This document shows, one piece after another, positions 7,556 to 17,429 of a stretch of DNA of 64,000 bases. Origin of the DNA: JAEXOD01 sp937930275. Its GTDB lineage: Bacteria > Bacteroidota > Ignavibacteria > Ignavibacteriales > Melioribacteraceae. Below the pieces are notes generated by a model. The model did not search any database. It was not told the origin of the DNA and saw only the letters and a list, made by a program, of their open reading frames with translations. The translations under genes and the position numbers were made by a program. Positions within the stretch are counted from its first letter, which is position 1, and the number at the start of each line of letters is the position of its first letter. Location: contig DAIMZL010000001.1 in the NCBI GenBank assembly GCA_036733965.1, positions 1 to 64,000 on the forward strand. Direction: 5' to 3'.

Positions 7556-9030
7556 AAAAGTTAATTTTGTTTTTACTGATCGCTTTTAATTTTGTTTATT
7601 CATTAGATAAAAAGAGTACAATAAAAAAAGGAATTGAGTTATCTTATAATTTTAATTTTGACGAATCTGAAAGAGTTTTTCAAAAGTATATTAAAGAGAA
7701 TCCCGAAGAACCCGAAGGTTATTTATATTTAGCACAAAATTACATGTGGAGCTATTTAGGTAGTAAAGAAGAAAAAGAATATGATGATTTTTCAAAACTA
7801 ATTGAACAAAGCATTGAAAAATTGAAAGTGAAACTTAATAGCGAAAAGGATAAATATGAAATAAAATATCTTCTTGGTAAAGCATACATGTTTAAAGCAA
7901 TGGCTTTAATGAATAAAGGGGATAATTTACAGGCATTTTTATCGACAAAAAGTTCAGTCGATTATTTTAACGAAGTTCTTGATGAAAATCGTAACTTTTA
8001 TGATGCCAGACTCGGAATAGGAGTTTTTCAGTACGCATTAGATTTTATTCCGCCTGTTTTTAAGTGGGCTGTTAGTATGACAGGACTAACGGCTGATAAA
8101 GAAAAAGGATTAAAAAATATTCAATTAGCCTTTAAAAAAGGAACAGATTCTAAAATAGAAGGAGCATTTCATTTAGGTAAAATATATGCTGACTATTTAG
8201 CCGATTATGATAGTTCAGCTATGTTGTTAAATAACATTATAAGCAAATACCCAAATAATACTCTGTTTTTATACCAATGCGCAATAACTCAAATGTTAAA
8301 CAGAAATCTTTCTGCAGCAGAAAGGTTATTAAACAAAGTTATTTCTTTAAATAATCCTAAATTCAAGCAAACAACGGCATTTGCTCATTTTTTGATGGGA
8401 GATATATATTTTAGAAAAAATAATTTTACTAAAGCAATACGTAACTACGAAAAGTTTTTAGAAACTACAAAAATTACGGATTATTCCGGAATTGCTTACT
8501 ACAGACTTTCGTTCTGCTATTTAATGAATGATAATGATGAAAAAGCTAAAAAATTGATTGCAATGTCAAATTCCGGCAATGATGATATACAAGATGACAT
8601 TTATGCACAACAAGAAGGAAAAAAGATAAAAGAGTATGGTTGGAGTAAAGATAGAAGACTGTTAACAATTGCGGATAACTACCTTGAATCAGCCGAATAC
8701 GATTCACTTATTAACTACGTAAAAAATAATTCTGAAAATATTAAGGATAAAGAATTTAAACAAATAGCTGATCTGTATTTAGCAGAAGGTTATATTAAAT
8801 TAAAAGATTATAAGAAAGCTTTAGATGTGTTAAACTCAATTTCTGTAAAACAGTTTGATAGAGAAAAATGGGGAGTAGCGTATTTTCATATCCTAAATGC
8901 CGAAGTTTTAATTTTTAGCGGTAAGAAAACCGAAGCTTTAAAGAACTTAAAGAACGCAGAAGATAATAATGACTATTATTTTAAAGATAAATTTTCTTCG
9001 CAAATTAACGGACTAAGAAGAAAGTTATAA
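7552..9030 (+). CDS. Exported TPR-repeat protein
   Basis: A 492-residue protein with a short signal peptide (MKKLILFLLIAFNFVYS), then helical repeats of the TPR type over most of its length. Clear units are EPEGYLYLAQNYMWSYL, FAHFLMGDIYFRKNNFTKAIRNYEKFL, GIAYYRLSFCYLMNDNDEKA and IADLYLAEGYIKLKDYKKALDVL. No catalytic domain is present. It should be a periplasmic or outer-membrane-facing scaffold. The TTG start at 7552 overlaps the pyrG stop by 4 bp (TTGA), and only this start gives the signal peptide. The partner is unknown; the linkage to pyrG looks like mere operon placement. Confidence 0.75.
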   Translation: MKKLILFLLIAFNFVYSLDKKSTIKKGIELSYNFNFDESERVFQKYIKENPEEPEGYLYLAQNYMWSYLGSKEEKEYDDFSKLIEQSIEKLKVKLNSEKDKYEIKYLLGKAYMFKAMALMNKGDNLQAFLSTKSSVDYFNEVLDENRNFYDARLGIGVFQYALDFIPPVFKWAVSMTGLTADKEKGLKNIQLAFKKGTDSKIEGAFHLGKIYADYLADYDSSAMLLNNIISKYPNNTLFLYQCAITQMLNRNLSAAERLLNKVISLNNPKFKQTTAFAHFLMGDIYFRKNNFTKAIRNYEKFLETTKITDYSGIAYYRLSFCYLMNDNDEKAKKLIAMSNSGNDDIQDDIYAQQEGKKIKEYGWSKDRRLLTIADNYLESAEYDSLINYVKNNSENIKDKEFKQIADLYLAEGYIKLKDYKKALDVLNSISVKQFDREKWGVAYFHILNAEVLIFSGKKTEALKNLKNAEDNNDYYFKDKFSSQINGLRRKL

Positions 9031-9091
9031 ATGTTTTAGGATTGAATAAATTCTAAAATTTATTTAAATTTAAATTTTAATAAATTGTAAT

Positions 9092-9706
9092 ATGTTTAAA
9101 ATTGCTGTTTTTATTTCAGGACGAGGTTCTAACCTTAAATCCTTAATTAAGTATTTCTCTTTAAAAAAGGAATTAGTTGAAATATGTCTTGTGGTTTCTG
9201 ACAAAAAAGATGCAGCCGGATTAAAAATTGCCGAAGATTACGAAATTTCGACTTTTATATTGAATTATAAATCAAATAAAGTTGAAGACGAATATATAAA
9301 ACTTGCCGATTTAATAAAAGATTTAGAAGTTGATTTAATTGTGCTTGCGGGTTTTCTTAAAAAAATTCCAAATTTATTTATTAAATCATTTGAAAATAAA
9401 ATAATTAACATTCATCCGGCACTTTTACCTTCTTTTGGCGGTGCGGGAATGTACGGTATTAATGTACATAAAGCCGTATTTTTAAAATCTTGTCAAGTTT
9501 CGGGTGTCACGATTCATTTTGTTAATGAAAAATATGACGAAGGATTAATTATTTCGCAAAAAACCGTAAATATTACTAATGTTGAATCTCCGGAAGAAAT
9601 TGCAGAAAGAGTATTAAGAATAGAGCATAAATTATTGCCCGAAGTTGTAGAGTATTTTGCTTTAGGTCGAGTAAAAATTGTAAACAACAGAGTATATATA
9701 AAATGA
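9092..9706 (+). CDS. purN: Phosphoribosylglycinamide formyltransferase
   Basis: A 204-residue enzyme that transfers formyl from 10-formyl-THF to GAR in purine synthesis. The N-terminal ISGRGSNLKSLI binds the substrate phosphate. The catalytic triad is visible as Asn106 and His108 in INIHPALLPSF and Asp149 in KYDEG. Length and motif spacing are normal for PurN. Its stop overlaps the purH start by 4 bp (ATGA), which ties the two consecutive purine steps together. A 61-bp AT-rich spacer separates it from the TPR gene. Confidence 0.95.
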   Translation: MFKIAVFISGRGSNLKSLIKYFSLKKELVEICLVVSDKKDAAGLKIAEDYEISTFILNYKSNKVEDEYIKLADLIKDLEVDLIVLAGFLKKIPNLFIKSFENKIINIHPALLPSFGGAGMYGINVHKAVFLKSCQVSGVTIHFVNEKYDEGLIISQKTVNITNVESPEEIAERVLRIEHKLLPEVVEYFALGRVKIVNNRVYIK

Positions 9707-11235
9707 GACCCGGTATGAGTAATATTAAAAATGCATTGGTAAGTGTTTCAGATAAAACTAATATTGTTGAGCTTTGTAAAAAGCTAAATGATTTTGGTTA
9801 TAGAATATTAGCCACCGGTAAAACCGCAAAATTACTTTTTGAAAACAATATTAATTGTACTGAAGTAAGCGAATTTACCGGTTTTCCCGAAATTTTTGAC
9901 GGGAGAGTAAAAACATTGCAACCTAAAATATTTGGGGGCATATTACAAAGACCTGACAACTCACTTGACCATAAACAAGCTGAAGAAAATAATATTGAAC
10001 AGATAGATGTTGTTGTTGTAAATTTATATCCGTTTCCTCAAGTTGCAGTAAGAGATGATATAGACTTAGAAACAAAAGTAGAAAATATTGATATTGGCGG
10101 ACCAAGTTTAATACGTGCGGCTGCAAAAAATTATAAATATGTATCAATTTTAACAAACCCAAACCAATATGATCTTTTTATAGAGAAACTTAGTTCAGGA
10201 AATATTGATTTGAACTATAGACAAAAGCTTGCCGTAGCTGCATTTTCGCATACTGCGTATTATGATACTGTTATTTCAAATTACTTTGAAAAAGAATTTG
10301 AATTGGAAAGAACTCATATTCGGCTAAATTATCCTATTTACGAAGAATTACGCTATGGAGAAAACCCTCATCAAAAAGGCTACTTTTTTGGCAGTTTTGA
10401 TAAGCATTTTGAGTTTTTACATGGTAAAGATTTATCATACAATAATATTGTAGATCTAAATGCTGCAGTAGAACTAATACATGATTTACCTAAAATTAGT
10501 TGTGCAATTATAAAACATACAAATCCGTGCGGGGCAGCAATTGCCGATGATGTTTTTACTGCATATATTAAAGCACTATCTACAGATCCGGTTTCTTCTT
10601 TTGGCGGGATTGTTGCTTTTAATGATACCGTAAATTTAGAGACTGCAAAAAAACTTAATGAGATATTTTTGGAAATTGTTGTAGCCCCGGATTTTACTGA
10701 TGATGCTATTGAGGAACTTAAGAAGAAGAAAAATAGAAGAATTTTAAGAATTTTAGAGTTTGTTAAGGAAAAAAATATTATTAAAAATGTTGTTGGGGGA
10801 TTGTTAGTACAAGATTCGGATAATTCCGAGTTTAATAAGTTGGAGTTGAAACTTGTAACCGAAAAAGAATGCGATAAAGAACAATTAAAAGACTTAGAAT
10901 TGGCGTGGGTAATATGTAAACACGTAAAATCTAATGCAATTGTTTATGCAAAAGGCGGGAAAATAGTTGGGGTTGGTGCCGGTCAAATGAGTAGGGTTGA
11001 TTCTGCAAAAATTGCAGTTATGAAAGCCAAAGAACACAATCATAATTTAGAAGGTGCGGTTGCTGCTTCAGATGCATTTTTTCCGTTTGCTGACGGATTA
11101 GAAGAAATAATTAATGCGGGGATTAATACTGTAATACAACCCGGGGGTTCGGTTCGTGATAGCGCAGTGATTGAAGCAGCAAATAAACACAATATTAGTA
11201 TGTATTTTACAAGTATCAGAAATTTTAAACACTAA
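9703..11235 (+). CDS. purH: Bifunctional AICAR formyltransferase/IMP cyclohydrolase
   Basis: A 510-residue two-domain enzyme for the last two steps to IMP. The N-terminal MGS-fold cyclohydrolase has ALVSVSDKTNIVELCKKL and FDGRVKTLQPKIFGG. The C-terminal transformylase has LRYGENPHQKG, Lys271-His272 in IIKHTNPCGAA, DPVSSFGGIVAF, and the ending AASDAFFPFADGLEEIINAGI...IQPGGSVRD. All are typical. The start at 9703 gives the 4-bp overlap with purN; an internal ATG at 9715 (MSNIKNALVSVS) also fits family N-termini and cannot be excluded. mreB follows after 8 bp. Confidence 0.96.
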   Translation: MRPGMSNIKNALVSVSDKTNIVELCKKLNDFGYRILATGKTAKLLFENNINCTEVSEFTGFPEIFDGRVKTLQPKIFGGILQRPDNSLDHKQAEENNIEQIDVVVVNLYPFPQVAVRDDIDLETKVENIDIGGPSLIRAAAKNYKYVSILTNPNQYDLFIEKLSSGNIDLNYRQKLAVAAFSHTAYYDTVISNYFEKEFELERTHIRLNYPIYEELRYGENPHQKGYFFGSFDKHFEFLHGKDLSYNNIVDLNAAVELIHDLPKISCAIIKHTNPCGAAIADDVFTAYIKALSTDPVSSFGGIVAFNDTVNLETAKKLNEIFLEIVVAPDFTDDAIEELKKKKNRRILRILEFVKEKNIIKNVVGGLLVQDSDNSEFNKLELKLVTEKECDKEQLKDLELAWVICKHVKSNAIVYAKGGKIVGVGAGQMSRVDSAKIAVMKAKEHNHNLEGAVAASDAFFPFADGLEEIINAGINTVIQPGGSVRDSAVIEAANKHNISMYFTSIRNFKH

Positions 11236-11243
11236 GAGGAAAT

Positions 11244-12269
11244 ATGGGAATTTTCAGCCTATTTTCAAACGATATTGCAATAGATTTAGGCACGGCAAAT
11301 ACATTAGTTTATGTAAAAGGAAAAGGGATAGTTCTAAATGAGCCATCAATTGTAGCATTTGAACGTTCCACAAAAAAAATTATAGCTATCGGAAATCAAG
11401 CAAAAGAGATGCAGGGTAGAGAACATAAAGAGATACGCGTTGTTAGACCTATGCGAGACGGAGTTATTGCAGATTTTGAAATAGCCGAAGCTATGATAAA
11501 AGCTTTTATAAGAAAAGTTAGTACAGGTGCATTTTCAACTAAAAGAATAGTAATTGCCGTACCAAGCGGTGTTACAGAAGTTGAAAAAAGAGCTGTTAGA
11601 GATGCAGCCGAACATGCAGGTGCAAAAGAAGTACATTTAATTGCCGAACCGATGGCTGCTGCTATAGGAGTAGGATTAGATGTTGAAGCACCTGTCGGCA
11701 ACATGATTGTTGATATTGGCGGCGGAACAACTGAAATTGCAGTAATAGCTTTATCCGGAATTGTTCACGAAGAATCAATAAGAATTGCCGGGGATGAAAT
11801 GAATAATGCCATTATGCAATTCTTTAAGAAAAATTACAATTTGCTAATTGGTGAAAGAACCAGCGAAATAATTAAATGTGAAGTAGGAAGTGCTGTTCCG
11901 TTGCGTGAAGAAATGACTATTCAAGTAAAAGGACGCGATTTAGTAGGTGGTATTCCAAAAACTGCTGAAGTTAGCAGTGTTGAAATACGAGAATCGTTAA
12001 ACGAAAACGTTAACCAGATAGTGGAAGCAGTTAAACAAACTTTAGAAAGAACACCTGCAGAGTTATCATCTGACTTAGTTGAACGCGGAATTATGCTTAG
12101 CGGCGGCGGTGCTTTGTTAAAAGGATTGGACGAAAGAATTAGAATGGAAACAAAGCTTCCGGTTCATGTAGCAGATGATCCTTTGACGGCAGTAGTTAGA
12201 GGTACCGGAAGATCGATTGAAAATATTAACAAATATTCAAAAGTATTTATTAGAAAACGTACTTATTAA
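11244..12269 (+). CDS. mreB: Rod shape-determining protein MreB (actin homologue)
   Basis: A 341-residue bacterial actin that polymerises under the inner membrane and directs lateral wall synthesis. Phosphate-1 motif DLGTANTLVYVKGKG, phosphate-2 VDIGGGTTEIAV and the adenosine motif GIMLSGGGALLKGLDE are intact. The N-terminus begins MGIFSLFSNDIAIDLGT, with an amphipathic membrane-binding start. GAGGA precedes the ATG. The gene heads the block mreB-mreC-mreD-PBP2-rodA, whose members all touch or overlap, so it encodes the elongasome core. The cell is therefore likely a rod. Confidence 0.97.
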   Translation: MGIFSLFSNDIAIDLGTANTLVYVKGKGIVLNEPSIVAFERSTKKIIAIGNQAKEMQGREHKEIRVVRPMRDGVIADFEIAEAMIKAFIRKVSTGAFSTKRIVIAVPSGVTEVEKRAVRDAAEHAGAKEVHLIAEPMAAAIGVGLDVEAPVGNMIVDIGGGTTEIAVIALSGIVHEESIRIAGDEMNNAIMQFFKKNYNLLIGERTSEIIKCEVGSAVPLREEMTIQVKGRDLVGGIPKTAEVSSVEIRESLNENVNQIVEAVKQTLERTPAELSSDLVERGIMLSGGGALLKGLDERIRMETKLPVHVADDPLTAVVRGTGRSIENINKYSKVFIRKRTY

Positions 12270-13099
12270 TGCTTAAATATTTTATAAAGTTTTATAATGA
12301 TTTTAAGGAGTATTTTCTTCTAAGTTTTTTGTTGTTTGTTAGTTTATTAATACTTTCATTTAATAAAACCGAACAAATGAATACCCTGAGAGGGTATTTT
12401 TTTACTATTTTTGCTCCTTTTAATTCGGCATTTACGCAAATTTACTCTGTTTTTCTGGAAAAATATGATGTTTACGAACTACAACGGCGTAATGCAGAAT
12501 TAATGCTTGAAAATAACTTATTAAGGAGTTATGCTATTCAAAATATGGAGCTTAAAAGCTTTTTAAAACTTCAAGATACTTCGAAAGTTTATTTAAAACG
12601 TGCAAAAGTAATTTCAAAATTAGTTAATAGTGCTCAAGGTAATTTAATAATTAGTATAGGCAAAAATGAAGGGATAGATAAAGGTATGCCCGTATTAAAT
12701 GATAAAGGTTTAATCGGTGTTGTTCAATTTTCTAATACTAATTATTCGCTTGTTAAACATATTAATAATACATCATTTAAAATAGCTGCAAAAGATCAAA
12801 GAACCGGAATAGACGGAATTATTAGCTGGAACGGTGAAAAAATGGTAATGAGCAATATTCAAGGTGCTGATAGTGTATATATCGGAGATAGAATAGTAAC
12901 AAGCGATTTTAGTACGGTTGCTCCGCCGAATATTCCTATAGGGATTGTAAAAAGCAAAGAACCAAACAATAACGGAATTGGTTATATAATAGTAGTAGAA
13001 CCATTTGTAAATTTAGATTGGGTTTCTTATGCATTTGTATATCCGATTATTCAAGATTCACTAATTACCAAATTGAAAGTAGGGAAGGTTAAAAAATGA
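12269..13099 (+). CDS. mreC: Rod shape-determining protein MreC
   Basis: A 276-residue inner-membrane protein whose periplasmic part links MreB filaments to wall enzymes. One transmembrane helix (about 16-31, FLLSFLLFVSLLILSF) is followed by a coiled-coil stretch (about 65-95, YELQRRNAELMLENNLLRS). The beta-domain has KVISKLVNSAQGNLIISIGKNEGIDKGMPVLNDKGLIGVV, the typical MreC signature. It starts at the mreB stop codon with a 1-bp overlap (TAATG) and overlaps mreD by 4 bp, which fixes its place in the elongasome operon. Confidence 0.93.
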   Translation: MLKYFIKFYNDFKEYFLLSFLLFVSLLILSFNKTEQMNTLRGYFFTIFAPFNSAFTQIYSVFLEKYDVYELQRRNAELMLENNLLRSYAIQNMELKSFLKLQDTSKVYLKRAKVISKLVNSAQGNLIISIGKNEGIDKGMPVLNDKGLIGVVQFSNTNYSLVKHINNTSFKIAAKDQRTGIDGIISWNGEKMVMSNIQGADSVYIGDRIVTSDFSTVAPPNIPIGIVKSKEPNNNGIGYIIVVEPFVNLDWVSYAFVYPIIQDSLITKLKVGKVKK

Positions 13100-13587
13100 T
13101 AAAAAACTTTCTCTTTCCGTTAATTTTATTTATTCCGTTATTAATTTTGCAATTAACGGTAATTCCGTTAATATCATATACCAATATAGTACCTGATTTA
13201 ATAGTTTTGCCCGTAATATACTATGCAGTTAAAAAAGGACAAAAATTTGGAATGCTCTTGGGTTTTATCTTCGGATTTCTTTTTGATGTGTTTAGCGGTG
13301 GTTTAATTGGTCCGGCTATGTTTAGTAAAACGGTTGCCGGTTTTATTGCAGGCTATTTTTATAATGAAAATAAAATTGAACTTACACTTGGTTCTGCGTT
13401 TTTTATGGTAATTGTATTATTATGTTCATCTGTCGATTCGTTGTTTTATTCTATTTTTTCGGTTACCGAAAATTTAAATACATTTTCAACTTTTTTAGTA
13501 AGGCGTTCAATCTTTCCGGGTTTATATACTTCGGCTTTCAGTTTACCTTCTATTATATATAATAATAAAATTGAAAGAATTAGATGA
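13096..13587 (+). CDS. mreD: Rod shape-determining protein MreD
   Basis: A 163-residue membrane protein with about five hydrophobic spans (FLFPLILFIPLLILQLTVIPL, IVPDLIVLPVIYYAV, FGMLLGFIFGFLFDVFSGGLIG and so on). The GFLFDVFSGGLIGPAMFSKTVAGFIAGYF block is characteristic of MreD, whose sequence is otherwise poorly conserved. Position between mreC and PBP2, with 4-bp overlaps at both ends, strongly supports the call. It is thought to stabilise MreC and PBP2 in the wall-elongation complex. Confidence 0.88.
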   Translation: MIKNFLFPLILFIPLLILQLTVIPLISYTNIVPDLIVLPVIYYAVKKGQKFGMLLGFIFGFLFDVFSGGLIGPAMFSKTVAGFIAGYFYNENKIELTLGSAFFMVIVLLCSSVDSLFYSIFSVTENLNTFSTFLVRRSIFPGLYTSAFSLPSIIYNNKIERIR

Positions 13588-15395
13588 AAAGAGGAATTGA
13601 AATAACTACCGAACAAAGAAGAAACATCCTTTTCTTTTTTGTGCTTGGTTTTGGAATAATTTTAATTTTTCAGTTGGTTAAAATGCAGCTGATTGATTAT
13701 GAAATATATAATCAAAAGTCTTCGGAAAATAGCATAAAAGGAATTTTTCAGCAAGCACCAAGAGGAATTTTATATGATAGAAATTATCATGTGCTTGTTA
13801 ATAATAAACCAAGTTTTTCAGTCCAAATAACTCCTGCCTTTTATGATACTTCTTTAAATGCTAAACTTGATAAACATTTAGATTATGAACCGGGTACAAT
13901 TTCTAAAATTTTAAGATTGAACAGAAACTCATCTAAATATATACCTCGCTTAATAAAAAGAGGAGTTGATTTTAAATTTATTGCCTGGTACGAAGAAAAT
14001 GCAGATGAGTTATCGGGTGTAAATTATGTAACCGATACCGAAAGAGATTATAAGCACGGGGTTAGAGGTGCTCATATGTTCGGATATATTCGTGAAATAT
14101 CGCAAGAACAATTAAAGGTAAAAAAAGACGAATATCAAATGGGGGATATGATTGGCGTTACCGGAATTGAAAGAGCTTATGAAAAATATTTGAGAGGTGA
14201 AAAAGGAATAAATTATATTCTTTTGGATTCTCGACAAAGATACATAGGTAAATATGAGGACGGTAAATTTGATAAACCTATGGTAAAGGGGAATGATTTA
14301 GTGTTGGGTATAGATTTAGATGCACAAAAAGCTGCCGAGTTAGGTTTTGGAGATAAGCAAGGCGCTTTAGTAGCAATTGAGCCGAGTACCGGTGAGATAC
14401 TGGCATTTTATAGTTCACCGGATTTTGATTTGGATGCGCTTACGTCTTATACAAGTAAAGGAGCCTGGACTGAATTATTAAATGATAAGCGAAAACCGTT
14501 ATTTAATAGGGCAACAATGTCAGTAAATCCGCCCGGATCTACATTTAAAATGTTTGAATCATTATTGGCTTTGCAAGAAGGAATAATAACTCCCGAATAT
14601 CATACAAACTGTCCGGGAGGTTTTCAATACGGTAATAGGTTCTTTAAGTGTCATGGTTCCCACGGGTCAATTGATATTAAGCATTCTATTGAAAAATCTT
14701 GTAATACATTTTACTACCAATTAATACTTAAAATCGGCATTGATAAGTGGAATGAATATGCTCATAAATTTGGGTTTGGTGAAAGAACGGGAGTAGATAT
14801 AGGCGAAGAACTACCCGGGTTAGTGCCGAGTAGATTGTACTATGACAAGGTGTGGGGAAAAAATAGATGGGGGGGCGGATTTTTAGTTAGTCTTGGTATA
14901 GGACAAGGTGAATTAAGTACAACTATAATACAATTAGCACAATACACTTGTTTACTTGCTAATTACGGTAAAACTTATAGCCCTCATTTTGTTAAAGGGT
15001 TTATTAATTCAAAAACACAAAAGTTCGAACCTTTTATAAGTAAAGAAGTATCAGTTAATATTAAAAAGGAGTATTTTGATATTGTAAGAGAAGGAATGTA
15101 TTTGGTAGTGAACGGCGCAGGTACGGCAACACATATAAAAGAAAGTTCGTTTATAATAGCCGGTAAAACCGGAACTTCACAAAATCCTCATGGTGCGGAT
15201 CATGCATTATTTATAGGGTTTGCACCTTATGATAACCCAAAAATTGCAATTGCAGTAATTGTGCATAATGTAGGGTTTGGCGGAACACATGCTGCTCCTA
15301 TTGCACGTGATGTTATGAAAGCATATTTATTGAAAGATGTTAAAGTTGAAAAAAAGGAAATTAAAGAGAAAGTAAACAATGATCAACAAGATTAA
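13584..15395 (+). CDS. mrdA: Penicillin-binding protein 2 (elongasome transpeptidase)
   Basis: A 603-residue class B PBP that crosslinks peptidoglycan during elongation. It has one N-terminal membrane helix (about 14-31) and a dimerisation domain (APRGILYDRN, then the GVTGIERAYEKYLRGEKG segment). The transpeptidase domain has all three active-site motifs: Ser319 in PGSTFK, Ser372-Cys-Asn in EKSCN, and Lys528-Thr-Gly in AGKTGTS. It overlaps mreD by 4 bp and rodA by 17 bp. Pairing with rodA next door makes this the PBP2 of the shape system rather than the division PBP3. Confidence 0.95.
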   Translation: MKRGIEITTEQRRNILFFFVLGFGIILIFQLVKMQLIDYEIYNQKSSENSIKGIFQQAPRGILYDRNYHVLVNNKPSFSVQITPAFYDTSLNAKLDKHLDYEPGTISKILRLNRNSSKYIPRLIKRGVDFKFIAWYEENADELSGVNYVTDTERDYKHGVRGAHMFGYIREISQEQLKVKKDEYQMGDMIGVTGIERAYEKYLRGEKGINYILLDSRQRYIGKYEDGKFDKPMVKGNDLVLGIDLDAQKAAELGFGDKQGALVAIEPSTGEILAFYSSPDFDLDALTSYTSKGAWTELLNDKRKPLFNRATMSVNPPGSTFKMFESLLALQEGIITPEYHTNCPGGFQYGNRFFKCHGSHGSIDIKHSIEKSCNTFYYQLILKIGIDKWNEYAHKFGFGERTGVDIGEELPGLVPSRLYYDKVWGKNRWGGGFLVSLGIGQGELSTTIIQLAQYTCLLANYGKTYSPHFVKGFINSKTQKFEPFISKEVSVNIKKEYFDIVREGMYLVVNGAGTATHIKESSFIIAGKTGTSQNPHGADHALFIGFAPYDNPKIAIAVIVHNVGFGGTHAAPIARDVMKAYLLKDVKVEKKEIKEKVNNDQQD

Positions 15396-16617
15396 AATTG
15401 GTACAAAATTTAAAGATTTTTTAGATTTGAAGGTGTTTATTCCCACTCTACTGCTTTCAATTATTGGGTTACTTGCAATTTATAGTTCAACAAATAGTAA
15501 TCCGGCGGCAGAATCTAATTTCCAAAGACAATTTTTTTGGGTAGTATTATCGTTTATTGTCTTATTAGTAATTGTAGCCATTCCTAATCAAATTTTAAAG
15601 ATATTGGCAAAACCGGGTTACATTTTATCAATTATTTTATTATTAGCAGTCCATGTTATGGGAAAGCAAGTTTATGGGGCAAAAAGCTGGCTAAATTTAG
15701 GTTTTTTTGGTTTTCAACCTTCTGAATTTGCTAAAATAGGAACTATAATGATGTTAGCCTATTGGTTAACCGATCAACAGCGAGATCTAAATAATCTGAA
15801 AGATATTGCAATAGCTTTGGCAATTGGTGGCGTTCCGATTTTCCTAATTTTGGCTGAACCGGATTTCGGAACTTCAATTGTTTTTGTAACAATAACTATT
15901 ACTATGATTTTTTGGAGCGGTATTAATCTTTTTACATTGTTTGTTGTTCTTTCTCCCGGGTTTGCGGCATTTTCTTCTTTATTCGGTACTGTTTTTTTTA
16001 TTATAACGATAGGTGTAATAATTGCAATTTTATTCTATTTTAAAAAGAATATTTTTATCAGTGCATCCGTACTTATATTTAACATAGCTGCCGGTTTCTT
16101 TTTTGACTTTGCAATGCGCTTTTTACGACCTCATCAACAGAATAGAATTATGACATTTGTAAATCCGGAAGCTGATCCGTTAGGAGCCGGATACAATTTA
16201 ATGCAGGCAAAAGTTGCAATCGGTTCAGGTGGTTTTTGGGGAAAAGGATATTTGCAGGGAAATCAAACTCAATTAAATTTTATTCCTAAACAATGGACTG
16301 ATTTTATATTTTGCGTAATAGGAGAAGAATTTGGGTTTATAGGTTCCATAATAACTATCGGTTTATTTTTGTACATGTTTATTCATATTTTAGATTTAGC
16401 TACACACATTGATAATAAGTTCAGCAGTTTAGTTTTAATAGGCACTTTAGCAATGTTTTTTACTCATTTTGCAATAAATTTAGGAATGAACTTAAACGTA
16501 ACACCTGTTGTCGGTTTACCGTTACCTTTTTTAAGTTACGGAGGAAGCTCGTTTTTAGCAAATATAATATTAATAGCTATAACATTAAATATCTTTAGGA
16601 ATAGAAAGCAGGGATAA
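15379..16617 (+). CDS. rodA: Peptidoglycan glycosyltransferase RodA
   Basis: A 412-residue SEDS-family membrane enzyme that polymerises glycan strands from lipid II with PBP2. It has about ten hydrophobic spans. Family signatures are KSWLNLGFFGFQPSEFAKIG, LAEPDFGTSIVFV, FLRPHQQNRIMTFVNPEADPLGAGYNLMQAKVAIGSGGFWGKG, FIFCVIGEEFGFIG and the closing GLPLPFLSYGGSS. It starts inside the end of mrdA. pyrF follows after 2 bp, so the nucleotide gene rides on the same transcript. Confidence 0.95.
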   Translation: MINKIKIGTKFKDFLDLKVFIPTLLLSIIGLLAIYSSTNSNPAAESNFQRQFFWVVLSFIVLLVIVAIPNQILKILAKPGYILSIILLLAVHVMGKQVYGAKSWLNLGFFGFQPSEFAKIGTIMMLAYWLTDQQRDLNNLKDIAIALAIGGVPIFLILAEPDFGTSIVFVTITITMIFWSGINLFTLFVVLSPGFAAFSSLFGTVFFIITIGVIIAILFYFKKNIFISASVLIFNIAAGFFFDFAMRFLRPHQQNRIMTFVNPEADPLGAGYNLMQAKVAIGSGGFWGKGYLQGNQTQLNFIPKQWTDFIFCVIGEEFGFIGSIITIGLFLYMFIHILDLATHIDNKFSSLVLIGTLAMFFTHFAINLGMNLNVTPVVGLPLPFLSYGGSSFLANIILIAITLNIFRNRKQG

Positions 16618-16619
16618 CT

Positions 16620-17414
16620 ATGATTGCAAAAGAAAAGCTTAAAAATGCCTTAAATAATAATAAACATATTTGTGTAGGATTAGATACTGATGAAAATAAA
16701 ATACCGGAATATTTAAAGAAAGAGAAAAATCCGCTACAGTTATTTAATAAAATAATAATTGAAAACACTTATCAATTTGCTGCTGCTTATAAAATAAATT
16801 TTGCATTTTACGAAAGATTAGGAACTAAGGGTTTTGAATTAATGGAAGAGACGCTCGGTTACATTCCTAAAGATATTTTTACTATTGGAGATGCAAAAAG
16901 AGGCGATATAGGAAATACTTGTGAAATGTATGCAAAAGGTATTTTTGACGAATTAAAATTTGATAGTGTGACATTAAATCCGTATATGGGTTTTGATTCA
17001 ATTGAACCATTTTTAAAATATGAGGATAAAATTAGTTTTATACTTGTTTTAACATCAAACAAGAGTGCGGAAAATTTTGAGAAAATAAAAAACGAAAACG
17101 GGAAATATTTGTACCAAAATGTTTTAGATTCGATTAATAATTGGAACATAAATAATAATTGCGGTATTGTATTCGGAGCAACTAAATTAGAAGAACTTAA
17201 GCAAAATATTGAAAATTTTAATAATTTGTATGTTTTATTGCCGGGGGTAGGTGCACAAGGAGGTAGCTTAGAGGATGTTACAAAATTATTTAAGACTGTT
17301 AAAAATAATAACTATTTAGTTAATATTAGCAGAGCATTAATTTATTGTGAAAACAGCCCTCAATTTCCCAAAATTATACAAGAAACTATTAACAATTATA
17401 ATAAAATGAGTTAG
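16620..17414 (+). CDS. pyrF: Orotidine 5'-phosphate decarboxylase
   Basis: A 264-residue TIM-barrel enzyme making UMP from OMP. The length and the N-terminus (HICVGLDTDENKIPEYL) fit the longer type 2 subfamily found in actinobacteria and Bacteroidota. Lys93 in GDAKRGDIGNT is the catalytic lysine. Other matches are FAAAYKINFAFYERLG, SVTLNPYMGFDS and LLPGVGAQGGSLEDV near the phosphate site. It is the second pyrimidine gene in this window; pyrG lies about 9 kb upstream in the same direction. Confidence 0.93.
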   Translation: MIAKEKLKNALNNNKHICVGLDTDENKIPEYLKKEKNPLQLFNKIIIENTYQFAAAYKINFAFYERLGTKGFELMEETLGYIPKDIFTIGDAKRGDIGNTCEMYAKGIFDELKFDSVTLNPYMGFDSIEPFLKYEDKISFILVLTSNKSAENFEKIKNENGKYLYQNVLDSINNWNINNNCGIVFGATKLEELKQNIENFNNLYVLLPGVGAQGGSLEDVTKLFKTVKNNNYLVNISRALIYCENSPQFPKIIQETINNYNKMS

Positions 17415-17429
17415 ATTTTACCAAATAAC